Shown: positions 34,562 through 43,743 of the stretch, in pieces
Layout: every line of letters starts with the position of its first letter
Numbering within the stretch: the first letter of the stretch is position 1
DNA from: an uncultured Lachnospiraceae bacterium
Lineage (GTDB): Bacteria > Bacillota > Clostridia > Lachnospirales > Lachnospiraceae
Assembly: GCA_951802115.1 (NCBI GenBank)
Contig: CATOPL010000001.1
Coordinates: forward strand, 62,001-126,000
Direction of reading: 5' to 3'
Length of the DNA stretch: 64,000 bases
Translations under genes and position numbers: made by a program
Notes under the pieces: model-generated
Database searches by the model: none
Seen by the model: the letters and a program-made list of their open reading frames with translations, nothing else
What the model was told of the DNA's origin: nothing

Positions 34562-36058
34562 TTAGAGAAGAACTCCGTCTTTAAATATCATAATCTCTTT
34601 ATATCCGTTTTCCTCGTTTCTCGCTTTTTTCTTTCCGGAAGCAATGTCGAGAATCAGTTTCCATAACTCATCGCTGAGTTCTTCAATACTCCTGCCTTCC
34701 AGAAGTGTTCCCGCGTTGAAATCAAACCAGTGTTTCTTTTTATCAAAGAGGCTGGAATTGGATGCCAGTTTCACAGAAGGAACAGATGTTCCCAGAGGAT
34801 TCCCGCGCCCGGTCGTAAAAAGAAGAAGCTGCGCGCCGGACGCTACCAGATTTGTAATCGATACATTGTCATTTCCCGGCCCGTTCATCAGGTTCAGTCC
34901 CTGTTTCCCGGCTTTCTGCCCATATTTCAACGTATCGGTTACCTGCGCATGTCCGCCTTTTTGAATACATCCCAGCGATTTTTCCTCCAGGGTAGTAATT
35001 CCGCCGGCTTTATTGCCCGGCGCCGGATTTTCATAGATCGGCTGTTCATAATTGATATAATACTGTTTGAAAGAATTGATCAGATCTACCACCTTCTCAA
35101 AAGTCTCTCTGGTATCTGCGCGGTTCATCAGAATCGTCTCCGCGCCAAACATCTCCGGGACTTCTGTCAGAATAGCAGTTCCGCCTTCCCTTGTCACTCG
35201 GTCTGCAATCTGTCCGCACAGCGGATTGGCTGTAACTCCGGACAGAGCATCGGAGCCGCCGCATTTAAACCCGATCTTCAGCTTTGAAGCCGGCACTTCC
35301 GTCCGTTTATCCTTTCCCGCTGCCAAAAGCAGCTCCGCAATCAGTTCTACTCCTCTCTCAATCTCATCCGTCTCTTCCTGCGCAACCAGAAACTTGACTC
35401 TGTTCTCATCAACATCACCCAGCACCGGCCTGAATTCGTTCAGATTGTTGTTTTCACACCCCAGACTGACAACCAGCACGCCGCCTGCATTTGGATGCTT
35501 AATAATACTTGCCAGAATCTCCTGTGTTGTTTTATGGTCTTCCCCCAGCTGTGAACAGCCGGAATTATGCGGATATGCAAAAATTCCGTCACAGCTTTCT
35601 CCAAATCTTTTTCCTGCCTGTTCCGCAATCATTCTCACAGTATGATTAACGCAGGATACCGTAGGAATGACCCAGATTTCATTGCGGATTCCCACTTCTC
35701 CATTCTTTCTTATGTAGCCCAGGAAAGTGTCTTTTTTTCGTCCTTTATCTTCTGTGATCCCTGAAGTCGGCTCATACGTGTATTCCAGCATTCCGTCCAG
35801 ACTGGTCTGCATATTATGTGAATGTACCCATTCCCCTTTTTTCACCGCTCTGGTTGTATGTCCGATTACATTTCCATATTTGATCACTTTGGTCTGAGGC
35901 TCCATATCCTGAAGCGCCATCTTGTGATTGACCGGAATATCATTCTGTACCTGACAGTTGCTGCCTCCGACTGCGACTTCCATACCCGCCGTCAGTCCGT
36001 CAATCGCGATCGCAACATTGTCAAGTTCATGTATCTGAATCAGTCGATGTTTACTCAT
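34562..36058 (-). CDS. uxaA: Altronate dehydratase
   Basis: Converts D-altronate to 2-keto-3-deoxygluconate in galacturonate/altronate catabolism. The 498-residue protein has the small N-terminal SAF domain (HELDNVAIAIDGL) and the large C-terminal domain. Segments typical of UxaA rather than of galactarate dehydratase include GCSQLGEDHKTT, HPNAGGVLVVSLGCENN, TEVPEMFGAE, PIYENPAPGNKAGGITTLE and KKKHWFDFNAG. Fe-binding cysteines are in GCSQ and LGCEN. It is last in an operon behind the TRAP transporter, which likely imports its substrate or a precursor. Confidence 0.95.
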   Translation of the reverse strand: MSKHRLIQIHELDNVAIAIDGLTAGMEVAVGGSNCQVQNDIPVNHKMALQDMEPQTKVIKYGNVIGHTTRAVKKGEWVHSHNMQTSLDGMLEYTYEPTSGITEDKGRKKDTFLGYIRKNGEVGIRNEIWVIPTVSCVNHTVRMIAEQAGKRFGESCDGIFAYPHNSGCSQLGEDHKTTQEILASIIKHPNAGGVLVVSLGCENNNLNEFRPVLGDVDENRVKFLVAQEETDEIERGVELIAELLLAAGKDKRTEVPASKLKIGFKCGGSDALSGVTANPLCGQIADRVTREGGTAILTEVPEMFGAETILMNRADTRETFEKVVDLINSFKQYYINYEQPIYENPAPGNKAGGITTLEEKSLGCIQKGGHAQVTDTLKYGQKAGKQGLNLMNGPGNDNVSITNLVASGAQLLLFTTGRGNPLGTSVPSVKLASNSSLFDKKKHWFDFNAGTLLEGRSIEELSDELWKLILDIASGKKKARNEENGYKEIMIFKDGVLL

Positions 36059-36080
36059 GATTCTTATATGCTCCTTATCA

Positions 36081-37364
36081 TTAATAGAATAATGTCACTA
36101 AACCTGTTGTAAATACCGGAACAAAAGTCAAAAGGCCGAGCACCAGTAAAAGCAGCAGATAAAACGGCACCGCTTCTTTAATAAAGGCTTTCAGTTTACA
36201 TTTGGTAATTCCGCAGGTTACAAACATCAGCGTTCCCATGGGCGGAGAGATCGAGCCGATGGAAATGTTAAAAATGAAAATCATACCGAACTGAATCGGA
36301 TCTATGCCGTAGGAAGCGGCGATCGGCGCAAGCAGCGGTCCAAGTATAATATTAATCGCGTTGCCCTCTACGAACATACCTACAAGGATCAAAAACAAAT
36401 TGATAATGATCAGAAACAGATATTTATTGGAAATATGCGCCAGCATAAAACCTGTCAGCGTCTGTGGAATCTGCTCTTTGGTAAAGATCCAGGACAGTGC
36501 GGAAGCCGCACCCACGATCAGCATAATGGACCCGGTCGTCAGTACCGTTTCCTTAATTCCGTCAAAAAAGTTTTTCAGCGTCAGCTCTTTATAAAAAATC
36601 CCCAGCAGCAGAGAATAAATAATCGCTACTGCGCCTGCCTCCGTAGGCGTAAAGATTCCGATACGGATTCCGCCGATAATGATAATCGGAAGACAAAGCG
36701 GTAAAAATGCTCCTTTTAAAGACTGGAACAGTTCCTTTCCGGATACTCGTCCTGTACGAAGCGGTTCATACCCTCTTTTCTTGGATACAAATCTGACCAG
36801 TACCATTATGGCAATACACAACAGCGCGCCCACGCCAATGCCTGATATAAACAGTTTTCCCACGGAAATATTGGTAACCGACGCATAGATAATCATACCG
36901 ATTCCCGGTGGAATCAAAGGAGTGATCATGGCCGATGTCGCCGTAACCACTGAAGAAAATTCTTTTGAGAACCCTTTCTTCTCCATTTCCGGCACCAGCA
37001 TCTTCGCTTCCATGGCAGCATCTGCAAGATTGGAACCGGAAAGGCCTCCCATCAGTGTGGAAAGCAGGACATTCACCTGCGCAAGACCTCCGGTCATACG
37101 TCCGGTGATCACGCTGCAGAAATCCATAATCCGGCTTGTTACGCCGGAGTAATTCATATAGACGCCCGCCGCCACAAAGAACGGGACTGCCAGAAGCGGA
37201 ATACTCTCTGTTCCCGCCACTACGCGCTGCGCAATAATCAGCGTCGCCACATTCGGATTCATTGCAAAATACGTAACGCAGCCGGCCAGGATAGAAACAA
37301 ACACCGGGACCTTTAAAAACAGACACAGTAAAAGAACAATCAATGTCAGTACAACTACGTTCAT
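36081..37364 (-). CDS. dctM: TRAP transporter large permease (DctM)
   Basis: The 427-residue, about twelve-helix subunit that moves substrate in a TRAP importer driven by a sodium gradient. The N-terminal pattern (VFVSILAGCVTYFAMNP, IPLLAVPFFVAAGVYMNYSG) and LMGGLSGSNLADAAMEAKM are typical of the family. It starts one base after the DctQ stop region and is 22 bp before uxaA. Confidence 0.94.
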   Translation of the reverse strand: MNVVVLTLIVLLLCLFLKVPVFVSILAGCVTYFAMNPNVATLIIAQRVVAGTESIPLLAVPFFVAAGVYMNYSGVTSRIMDFCSVITGRMTGGLAQVNVLLSTLMGGLSGSNLADAAMEAKMLVPEMEKKGFSKEFSSVVTATSAMITPLIPPGIGMIIYASVTNISVGKLFISGIGVGALLCIAIMVLVRFVSKKRGYEPLRTGRVSGKELFQSLKGAFLPLCLPIIIIGGIRIGIFTPTEAGAVAIIYSLLLGIFYKELTLKNFFDGIKETVLTTGSIMLIVGAASALSWIFTKEQIPQTLTGFMLAHISNKYLFLIIINLFLILVGMFVEGNAINIILGPLLAPIAASYGIDPIQFGMIFIFNISIGSISPPMGTLMFVTCGITKCKLKAFIKEAVPFYLLLLLVLGLLTFVPVFTTGLVTLFY

Positions 37365-37365
37365 C

Positions 37366-37860
37366 CTACCCTTCTCCTTCCTGTTCCGGATGGAACATTT
37401 TCATTACAAAATACACAGTGTTGCTGATGATCATCAAAACACATCCTGCCGGAATCGCAATATACACATAGTGGCTCGGAATATGCAGAATATTCGTTAC
37501 TCTGCTGGTGCGGATAAACTGGCTGACCAGCGCCGCCCCGTTGATCATAAGAAAAACAAGCACGCCTGTTGTCACTATGAAAATCAGAATGTCAAATACC
37601 TTCTGTACTTTTTTCGGAAAAAGATCCACAATCATATCAATCGCGATATGTCCTCCGCTTCGAAACGCCGCTGACGCTCCAAAATAAATGGTCCATGTGA
37701 TCATCATCAGCTGGATCTCTTCCTCCCATATAATCGGATTATTTAAAAAGTAACGGAATATTACGCCTGTGAATGTTACCAGAACCAGTATGACCAGGGA
37801 GAGCCCGGCAATCAGATAATCCAGATCCAGAATCCTGGCAAACATCTTTTTCATTTTCAT
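37366..37860 (-). CDS. dctQ: TRAP transporter small permease (DctQ)
   Basis: A 164-residue, four-helix subunit that pairs with DctM. The family pattern is visible in FRYFLNNPIIWEEEIQLMMI and FRSGGHIAIDMIVD. The start MKMKKMFA has GGGGGT upstream and is preferred to the ATG 20 codons earlier. It lies between dctP and dctM. Confidence 0.92.
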   Translation of the reverse strand: MKMKKMFARILDLDYLIAGLSLVILVLVTFTGVIFRYFLNNPIIWEEEIQLMMITWTIYFGASAAFRSGGHIAIDMIVDLFPKKVQKVFDILIFIVTTGVLVFLMINGAALVSQFIRTSRVTNILHIPSHYVYIAIPAGCVLMIISNTVYFVMKMFHPEQEGEG

Positions 37861-37937
37861 TCTTACCCCCTGTCTTTCAGAGCGATCAGGGACAAATGCC
37901 ATGTACACTGTCCCTGACACAGCCTTCTATAACACCC

Positions 37938-39005
37938 TTACTGAATAATGCCTTTCACAGTATCAACCAGTCCCTCAGACCACATTGCCTGAATCTCCGG
38001 ATCAGAATAAAAGCTCTCTGCCGCCGCCTTAAACTCTTCTGTGCTCACTTCGTTTATGGTAACTCCTGCATCTTTCATCTTCTGCAGACATTCTTCATCG
38101 GCTTTCTGCGCCAGCTCATTCTGGTATTCGCCTGCCGCTTCACAGGATTCTATCAGCCAGCCCTGCTGTTCTTCTGTCAGAGAATTGAAAACATCCGCAC
38201 TGATACAAATGGAAGACAAATCTCTGATGTGGCCGTCCAGCATGAGGTTTTTCGCCACTTCATAGTATGCTCCGCTGTATAATACCGAGATCGGATTCTC
38301 CAGTCCGTCAATCGTTCCCTGCTGCAGCGAAGTATAGACGTCTGACAGAGCCATGGGTGTCGGTGTTGCACCCAGACATTCAAAGCCTTTTACATGAATC
38401 GTCGTGTTCTGCGTCCGGATCTTCATACCCTGAATATCTGCAGGCGACGTGACCGGATTGACCGTCTCTGTATGACGCACTCCATATCTCCAGTTGCTGG
38501 CAATAATCTTAATTCCGGCACTCTCCAGCTGCCCCATCTGGTCCGCATACCAGTCGCTGGCCACCAGCTTGTCCAGCTGTTCCCAGGATTCAAATAAATA
38601 CGGCGCGTTCATAATGCCCAGATCTGCCGCTCCGCGGTCTGCATAGAACGGTCCGTTTCCGATACATACCACGGTATCTCCGGCAAGCAGCTGATCCATA
38701 AGATCGGACTTGTTTCCCAGCTGTCCGGAAGGATATACATTCAGCTTCATGGTTCCCCCGCTCAATTCATCCAGCTTCTCCGCCCAGAACAGTGCTGCCT
38801 CCTGGACCGGATCACCCGGATTATTGTCATGTCCAAAGGAAATCTCAATCACTTCCGCTCCGCTTTCCGGTGCAGTCTGTTCTTCTGCCGCTTCCCCCGT
38901 TGCCTCCGGATTTTCTGCAGGAGCAGAACCAGTCGAACCGCCGCAGGCGGTAACTGTCACCGCGCAGACCATTGCCAATATTGCTGCCAGACTTTTCTTT
39001 TTCAT
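37938..39005 (-). CDS. dctP: TRAP transporter substrate-binding lipoprotein (DctP)
   Basis: A 355-residue lipoprotein (VTAC lipobox, Cys21) of the DctP/TRAP type. The substrate carboxylate-binding region is recognisable in GMKIRTQNTTIHVKGFECLG with its arginine, followed by LQQGTIDGLENP. With UxaA in the same operon, a sugar acid such as altronate is the likely ligand. AGGAGAAG precedes the start. A candidate GntR operator lies 36 bp upstream. Confidence 0.93.
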   Translation of the reverse strand: MKKKSLAAILAMVCAVTVTACGGSTGSAPAENPEATGEAAEEQTAPESGAEVIEISFGHDNNPGDPVQEAALFWAEKLDELSGGTMKLNVYPSGQLGNKSDLMDQLLAGDTVVCIGNGPFYADRGAADLGIMNAPYLFESWEQLDKLVASDWYADQMGQLESAGIKIIASNWRYGVRHTETVNPVTSPADIQGMKIRTQNTTIHVKGFECLGATPTPMALSDVYTSLQQGTIDGLENPISVLYSGAYYEVAKNLMLDGHIRDLSSICISADVFNSLTEEQQGWLIESCEAAGEYQNELAQKADEECLQKMKDAGVTINEVSTEEFKAAAESFYSDPEIQAMWSEGLVDTVKGIIQ

Positions 39006-39040
39006 TTCTCTTCTCCTTTTTGTTTAAATATTTTATATAT

Positions 39041-39060
39041 ACATCTTATATATTAGATGT
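39041..39060. promoter_or_regulatory. GntR operator in front of dctP
   Basis: ACATCTTATATATTAGATGT, 9 of 10 positions paired; the core CTTATATATTAG resembles CTGATATATCAG at the two other sites. Confidence 0.6.
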
Positions 39061-39470
39061 AGTTTTTTAAATGACCGTACTGATCAGGAAAGCTGTTTCT
39101 TCCTGACAGACGATCTCCATGCATATACTTTGATTGGTTCAACCATTTATCGTGTTCCGGATCTTATTGTATGCCTGTCTGCGATACACGTTTTACAAAA
39201 CGATACCACAAAAGTGCCTGGTCACAGGTTCTCAGAACGAATTTTCAGCCTGCAGCATCTGCATCTGCCGAAAACCAATGCTTCTGCACATCACTGCTCT
39301 TTTCTGTGTACCACAATCTACAAACATTTCAGATAAATGCAGTATCGCTAAGCTTCCTCTTTTTTATCTGCCTGAAGCGCGTTTAAACATTGCTTCCCGG
39401 ATCTGTGAAAAACGCGTTCTGACCCAGAATATAGACATATGCCGCCTCAGAACTGATATGTAAAACCGCA
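39061..39470. other. Non-coding stretch between dctP and the GntR gene
   Basis: No convincing gene on either strand. It contains a degenerate GAGCGT-family repeat at 39375-39420; the rest is unassigned. Confidence 0.5.
39375..39420. repeat. GAGCGT-family repeat (degenerate copy)
   Basis: AAGCGCGTTTAAACATTGCTTCCCGG matches copy 1 (GAGCGTGTCTGAACATTGCTTTCTGG) over its left arm and loop, with ACGCGTTC as a decayed right arm. Confidence 0.5.
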
Positions 39471-40109
39471 CTAACCGATATTGTATTTAAATGCGTCCTG
39501 CTGAGAACTGAAAATATGATTTCTTGTGGCTTCTTCTATCTGATCCGGATCCCTTCTGAGAAATGCATCCACAATCGCAATATGTTCCTGAATGGAACAC
39601 TCCAGGTCTTCATTGCAGCTTGAAGTGCGGATACGGATTCTCTGACTGTGATCATTTACAATATTCAACGCATCTTTCAGAAACTGATTCTTACAGTAAC
39701 TTAAAATTGTCGTATGCAGCTCATAGTCCAGAGCCATATAATAATTACGGTAATCCATCTCTGCCAGTTCAAAAGGACTGTCCTCCAGACTGTTTTTCAT
39801 CTGACGGAGCCATTTCTCCGGTACTTCATGACAAACTTCTTTGGACAGATACGGCTCGTTCAGAAGCCTGGCCTGATACACGGAATAAATCATCTCCACA
39901 TTGATGGGAGATACAATCGTTCCCTTCCGCGCATAAATATAAACAAATCCTTCTTTGTTCAGTCTCTGTACCGCTTCCCGGATCGGCGTCCGACTGATAT
40001 TCAGTTCTTCCTGAAAACGTTCTTCCACGATATCGCTTAATGGAGCAAGTTCACCTTGTATAATCTTGTTTTTAATCTCTCTGTATGCATAATCCGACTT
40101 GCTGTTCAT
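39471..40109 (-). CDS. GntR family regulator, FadR/FCD subgroup
   Basis: A 212-residue repressor with an N-terminal winged helix (ISRTPIREAVQRLNKEGFVY) and an all-helical FCD ligand domain whose metal-binding His residues appear in DYELHTTILSYC and EHIAIVDAF. Such proteins sense small carboxylates. It lies between the TRAP/uxaA operon and the aldolase gene, and palindromes with a shared core occur before all three units, including its own, so it likely controls the whole sugar-acid locus. Confidence 0.92.
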   Translation of the reverse strand: MNSKSDYAYREIKNKIIQGELAPLSDIVEERFQEELNISRTPIREAVQRLNKEGFVYIYARKGTIVSPINVEMIYSVYQARLLNEPYLSKEVCHEVPEKWLRQMKNSLEDSPFELAEMDYRNYYMALDYELHTTILSYCKNQFLKDALNIVNDHSQRIRIRTSSCNEDLECSIQEHIAIVDAFLRRDPDQIEEATRNHIFSSQQDAFKYNIG

Positions 40110-40136
40110 CCGTTGTTCCCCTTAAATAGATTATAT

Positions 40137-40152
40137 AACTGATATATCTGTT
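40137..40152. promoter_or_regulatory. GntR operator in front of its own gene
   Basis: AACTGATATATCTGTT, one position away from the perfect palindrome at 41005. Confidence 0.65.
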
Positions 40153-40199
40153 ATCGTAACAATAACACATCCAGAGAATAAAAACAAGTTTTTCCAGCT

Positions 40200-40970
40200 T
40201 TACCGGCTTACAGATTCCATTTTCTTCCGGATCTTTGCACAAGCTTCATAGAATATCCCCATATCTACGGAATACGACAGATACCTGACTCCCGCATCGC
40301 TCCACATTTTCAGTGTTTCCAGACTGTCAGTAAAAGTCCCGACCAGAATATTTTTCTCTCTGGCCCGGTCAACGATTTCTCTCATCTGACTTACTACCAA
40401 AGGATGCGTTGTCTGCCCCGGCACTCCAAGACTCTGAGACAAGTCATATGGTCCTATAAACAGGATATCTATCCCCTCTACCTGCATGATTTCATCCAGA
40501 TTCCGGATTGCCTCCTGCCCTTCCAGCTGAACAATGATCAGAGCCTCATTAGCCGCAGAAAAGTAATCCGTTTTATCCATTGCCGAATAGTGCGCCGCTC
40601 TCACAAATCTGCATACGCCTCTCTCTCCCTGCGGATAGAACCTGGCCTCCCGCACTACCGCTGCCGCTTCTTCTGCACTTGATACCTGCGGAACCTGAAC
40701 AGCCGCTGCTCCGACATCCAGAGCTCTGGAAATCTCCTCATAGCTGCCAACGCGAACTACCGGCAAGATTCCGGATACCTGAGCCGCACGAATATTATTC
40801 TGCAGATGCTCTACACTGATTGGACCGTGCTCCATATCCAGAATTGCAAAATCCATACCTGCATAACCCGCTGACTCTACAAAACCCGGATCACAGGTTT
40901 TCATAAACGGTCCCAGCACGCATCCAGCTGCCAGTTTTTTTCGGAAATCCCTGATTAATTCCAAATTCAT
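40200..40970 (-). CDS. HpcH/HpaI family class II aldolase
   Basis: Metal-dependent aldolase (256 residues) that cleaves 2-keto-3-deoxy acids to pyruvate and an aldehyde. The family pattern is seen in DFAILDMEHGPIS, QVPQVSSAEEA, GERGVCRFVRAAHYS and FIGPYDLSQSLGVPG, which hold the metal-binding Glu/Asp and the catalytic His/Arg. Its place beside altronate dehydratase suggests a sugar-acid derivative such as 2-keto-3-deoxygluconate or glucarate as substrate. AAGGGGAAGG precedes the start. Confidence 0.88.
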   Translation of the reverse strand: MNLELIRDFRKKLAAGCVLGPFMKTCDPGFVESAGYAGMDFAILDMEHGPISVEHLQNNIRAAQVSGILPVVRVGSYEEISRALDVGAAAVQVPQVSSAEEAAAVVREARFYPQGERGVCRFVRAAHYSAMDKTDYFSAANEALIIVQLEGQEAIRNLDEIMQVEGIDILFIGPYDLSQSLGVPGQTTHPLVVSQMREIVDRAREKNILVGTFTDSLETLKMWSDAGVRYLSYSVDMGIFYEACAKIRKKMESVSR

Positions 40971-41004
40971 TTTCCTTCCCCTTTTTGATATATTTTATAT
41001 ATTT

Positions 41005-41020
41005 AACTGATATATCAGTT
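41005..41020. promoter_or_regulatory. GntR operator in front of the aldolase gene
   Basis: AACTGATATATCAGTT, a perfect 16-bp palindrome 35 bp upstream of the start codon. Confidence 0.7.
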
Positions 41021-41099
41021 GTACCATATTATTTTATAAAATGCAAGACTTTTTTCACAAAAAATTAAAAAATAAGCGAATTCATTTGTGCAACAGGTA

Positions 41100-41163
41100 G
41101 AGGCCGATGCTCCTTGTCTTTAACGCATAACAATATTCGTCAAAGACAAGGAGCATCAGCCTC
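41100..41163. repeat. 22-bp-stem hairpin after the ROK gene
   Basis: GAGGCCGATGCTCCTTGTCTT and its complement form a 22-bp stem with one mismatch around a 20-nt loop. No T-tract follows on either strand, so it may be a palindromic element or an mRNA-protecting structure rather than a classic terminator. Confidence 0.65.
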
Positions 41164-41227
41164 TGTTCAACTGTAACTACAGAATCCGAACATCCACAGA
41201 TGCAGAACGCCAACTAATATAGGATTC

Positions 41228-42124
41228 TCACTTTGTTCCCGTTTTCTGCCTGTCCATAAAATGATAAAATGCCCCCCGCATTCCCGCATCATTTTGATGT
41301 TGTGCAAATTCCAGACGGGTACGCGTGCAAATCACCGGTTTTAAATATCTTTCCAGAGCCGCCTGAATCCCGGGACGCAGATATTCTTTCTGCGACATAA
41401 TTCCACCTCCGAGCACTACGACCTCAGGATTCAGGATATAACAGATATCCGCGATTCCTCTTCCCAGCACATCGCACATCTCATCAATGGCAGTCCGGCA
41501 GATCTCATCCCCTGCTTTGGCAGCTTCAAAAACCCGGATACCGTTCCATGTTTCTTCCGGCTCCCCTTTTCGCCGGGCTACTTTGCGGCTTAAAATGCTG
41601 GCCGCACCCAGCGACTGAAAATCCGATTCTCCCGCATACAGATATCCGACCTCCATGGCACTGCTCCCGGCTCCATGAAAGATTTTCCCATCGATAACTG
41701 CACAGCCTCCGATCCCGGTACCGACGGTCAGACAGACTGCAACGCTGCTCCCTTTCGCCGCACCGGTCTTATACTCGGCCAAACCGGCACAGTTGACGTC
41801 ATTCTCCACTTCACATGGCAGTGAAAAAGTTTTTTCTATGCTTTCCTTCCACGCTGTACCCTGATACTCCGGAATAAGTTCCCCCGAAAAAAAGACCTCA
41901 CCTTTTTCACAGTTCACCATGCCTGCTGTAGAAATGCACACGCCTGACAGCCGATACCGCCGCTCACACTCCCGTATGATCCCGAATACTTTTTTCTGAA
42001 GTTCGCGGCCTCCCTTTGCCGCCTCTGTATTTCTATCGGATTTCTCCAAAAGCTCCGCGTCCTCATTGAAAATTCCGTACTTTATGGATGTTCCCCCGAT
42101 GTCAATACTTATATAATAATTCAT
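41228..42124 (-). CDS. nanK: ROK family sugar kinase, probable N-acetylmannosamine kinase
   Basis: Phosphorylates an amino sugar in the cytosol; beside NanE the expected substrate is N-acetylmannosamine. The 298-residue protein has the ATP-binding DIGGTSIKYG (8-17), ENDVNCAGLAEY, VGTGIGGCAVI and VVVLGGGIM motifs of ROK proteins. The zinc-binding CxCGxxGCxE cluster of many ROK kinases is absent, replaced by ESDFQSLGAAS, as in several Firmicutes members. AAGGGGGAA places the start at MNYYISIDIGG, 28 codons inside the longest reading. A repeat element separates it from nanE. Confidence 0.85.
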   Translation of the reverse strand: MNYYISIDIGGTSIKYGIFNEDAELLEKSDRNTEAAKGGRELQKKVFGIIRECERRYRLSGVCISTAGMVNCEKGEVFFSGELIPEYQGTAWKESIEKTFSLPCEVENDVNCAGLAEYKTGAAKGSSVAVCLTVGTGIGGCAVIDGKIFHGAGSSAMEVGYLYAGESDFQSLGAASILSRKVARRKGEPEETWNGIRVFEAAKAGDEICRTAIDEMCDVLGRGIADICYILNPEVVVLGGGIMSQKEYLRPGIQAALERYLKPVICTRTRLEFAQHQNDAGMRGAFYHFMDRQKTGTK

Positions 42125-42261
42125 ATGTTCCCCCTTATTTAAGCTACGCTCCAGCACATCGTCCGGCAGATAACCACACCAATCATGCAATGTGTTTTTC
42201 AGGTGCACTGACCTGGAAAAACAGTCAGCTTACGGTTAGTGATTGGCAAAACGATATTCCG

Positions 42262-42420
42262 GAGCGTGTCTGAAAATCGCTTTTCATCCGGTACACGTCA
42301 CAGTTTGTGGAAAATTTGGCCCCATGAGGAAAACGCAGCAGGCTATGTTGACCGAATGAGGACCAAATATACCGCAAAGTGAAGCGTGCAGATGATGGGA
42401 ATGAATCTTCAAACGCGCTC
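42262..42420. repeat. GAGCGT-family element between nanE and the ROK gene
   Basis: Arms GAGCGTGTCTGAA (from 42262) and TTCAAACGCGCTC (to 42420) bound a 159-bp segment with no ORF. The right end coincides with the last base of the nanE stop codon, as copy 1 does for ldhA. Confidence 0.7.
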
Positions 42421-43106
42421 TAAGCCTCCAGCGCCTCCACAAACGTTCTGGTGATCAACTGCGGCCTGGTGATCGCAGAGCCGACCACCACACTGTATAC
42501 GCCCAGATCCATAACCCGGCGAACTTTTTCCGGAGTATTAATATTGCCCTCCGCAATCACTTTATGCTTCACCTGTTTTAGAATCTCTTTGATCAGCTCA
42601 AAATCATTGTTCTCAATTTTCAGATCCCGGCTTTCCTCCGTGTAGCCTACCAGCGTGGTGCCGATAAAATCAAATCCCAGTTCATCTGCATGAAGCGCCT
42701 CCTCCAGAGTTGCGCAGTCTGCCATCAAAAGCTGATCCGGATAAGCCAGACGCACCTCCTGGTAGAAGTCGTCCAAAGACTTTCCTCCAGGTCTGAAACG
42801 GCAGGTTGCATCTGTTGCGATAATCTCCGTACCGACCTCTACCAGCTCTTTTACTTCTCTCATTGTAGGAGTAATAAATACATTGCTGTCAGGATAATCC
42901 CTTTTCACAATACCGATAACCGGAAGCTCCACGTTTCTTCTGATCTCTTTGATATCTTCTTTTGTATTGGCGCGTATCCCGGCAGCGCCTCCCTCCTTCG
43001 CCGCCACAGCCATCCGGCCCATAATAAAGGAAGAGTGCAGCGGTTCATGAGGAAGCGCCTGACAGGATACGATCAGTCTTTTATGTACAGCTTCTATGTT
43101 ATTCAT
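42420..43106 (-). CDS. nanE: N-acetylmannosamine-6-phosphate 2-epimerase
   Basis: Interconverts ManNAc-6-P and GlcNAc-6-P in sialic acid catabolism. The 228-residue TIM barrel shows GGAAGIRANTKEDI, the catalytic lysine in GIVKRDYPDS, DATCRFRPGG, and the phosphate-binding ends IGTTLVGYT and AEGNINTPEKV. It overlaps the SGNH esterase gene by 8 bp. Confidence 0.95.
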   Translation of the reverse strand: MNNIEAVHKRLIVSCQALPHEPLHSSFIMGRMAVAAKEGGAAGIRANTKEDIKEIRRNVELPVIGIVKRDYPDSNVFITPTMREVKELVEVGTEIIATDATCRFRPGGKSLDDFYQEVRLAYPDQLLMADCATLEEALHADELGFDFIGTTLVGYTEESRDLKIENNDFELIKEILKQVKHKVIAEGNINTPEKVRRVMDLGVYSVVVGSAITRPQLITRTFVEALEA

Positions 43107-43737
43107 TTTCTACCTTCTTTCGAATTATTCCGGCCAGTTCACAGGCCAGCCTGTCATGGCTCTCTGCATCCAGATGCATGTAATCTATGGTATTCATCGA
43201 CACAAATGGCGCCGCATCCAGAAAATCACAGCCTGAAAGTTCTGCGCATACCTTAAATTCCGCAGCAAGTCCTCTGGACTTCTCCACACAGATTCCCATC
43301 TCTCCGGCGACCGGCGACTGTTCACACAGCGGTTCGATAGGAGCCGGCGCAACAATCAGAATCTTCGGCTGTGACCGCCAGGCATCCGCTTCACAGGCTT
43401 TTTTTACCAGCCTCTTCATTCCGTCCGCAATGTTTTTCGGCGTTGCAGAAAACCGCTCCTTACTGTCATTGGTACCCAGCATGATTACCAGATAATCCAA
43501 AGGCCCATGGGACATAAGGCAAGGATACAGATAGGCAAGGCCATTCAGCCCCTCATTCAGCGGATCTTCAAAGACTGTTGTCCGCCCGCACAGCCCTTCT
43601 TCTATGACACAGAATTCTTCCCCCAGAAGTGCCTGAAGCCTCCCCGTCCAGCGTATTTCTTCCGGAAAACGCCCGTTTGTGACCGCATCGTACCCCCAGG
43701 TATTGGAATCTCCATAACATACGATTCTTTTTCTCAT
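43099..43737 (-). CDS. SGNH/GDSL hydrolase, arylesterase-like
   Basis: A 212-residue cytoplasmic esterase with the four SGNH blocks: GDSNTWGYD (Ser), the Gly in GLCGRTT, LGTNDSK (Asn) and DYMHLDAESH (Asp/His). In this operon it could remove O-acetyl groups from imported sialic acids, which is inference from context. It lies between the importer permeases and nanE. Confidence 0.88.
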   Translation of the reverse strand: MRKRIVCYGDSNTWGYDAVTNGRFPEEIRWTGRLQALLGEEFCVIEEGLCGRTTVFEDPLNEGLNGLAYLYPCLMSHGPLDYLVIMLGTNDSKERFSATPKNIADGMKRLVKKACEADAWRSQPKILIVAPAPIEPLCEQSPVAGEMGICVEKSRGLAAEFKVCAELSGCDFLDAAPFVSMNTIDYMHLDAESHDRLACELAGIIRKKVENE

Positions 43738-43743
43738 ACTTCT

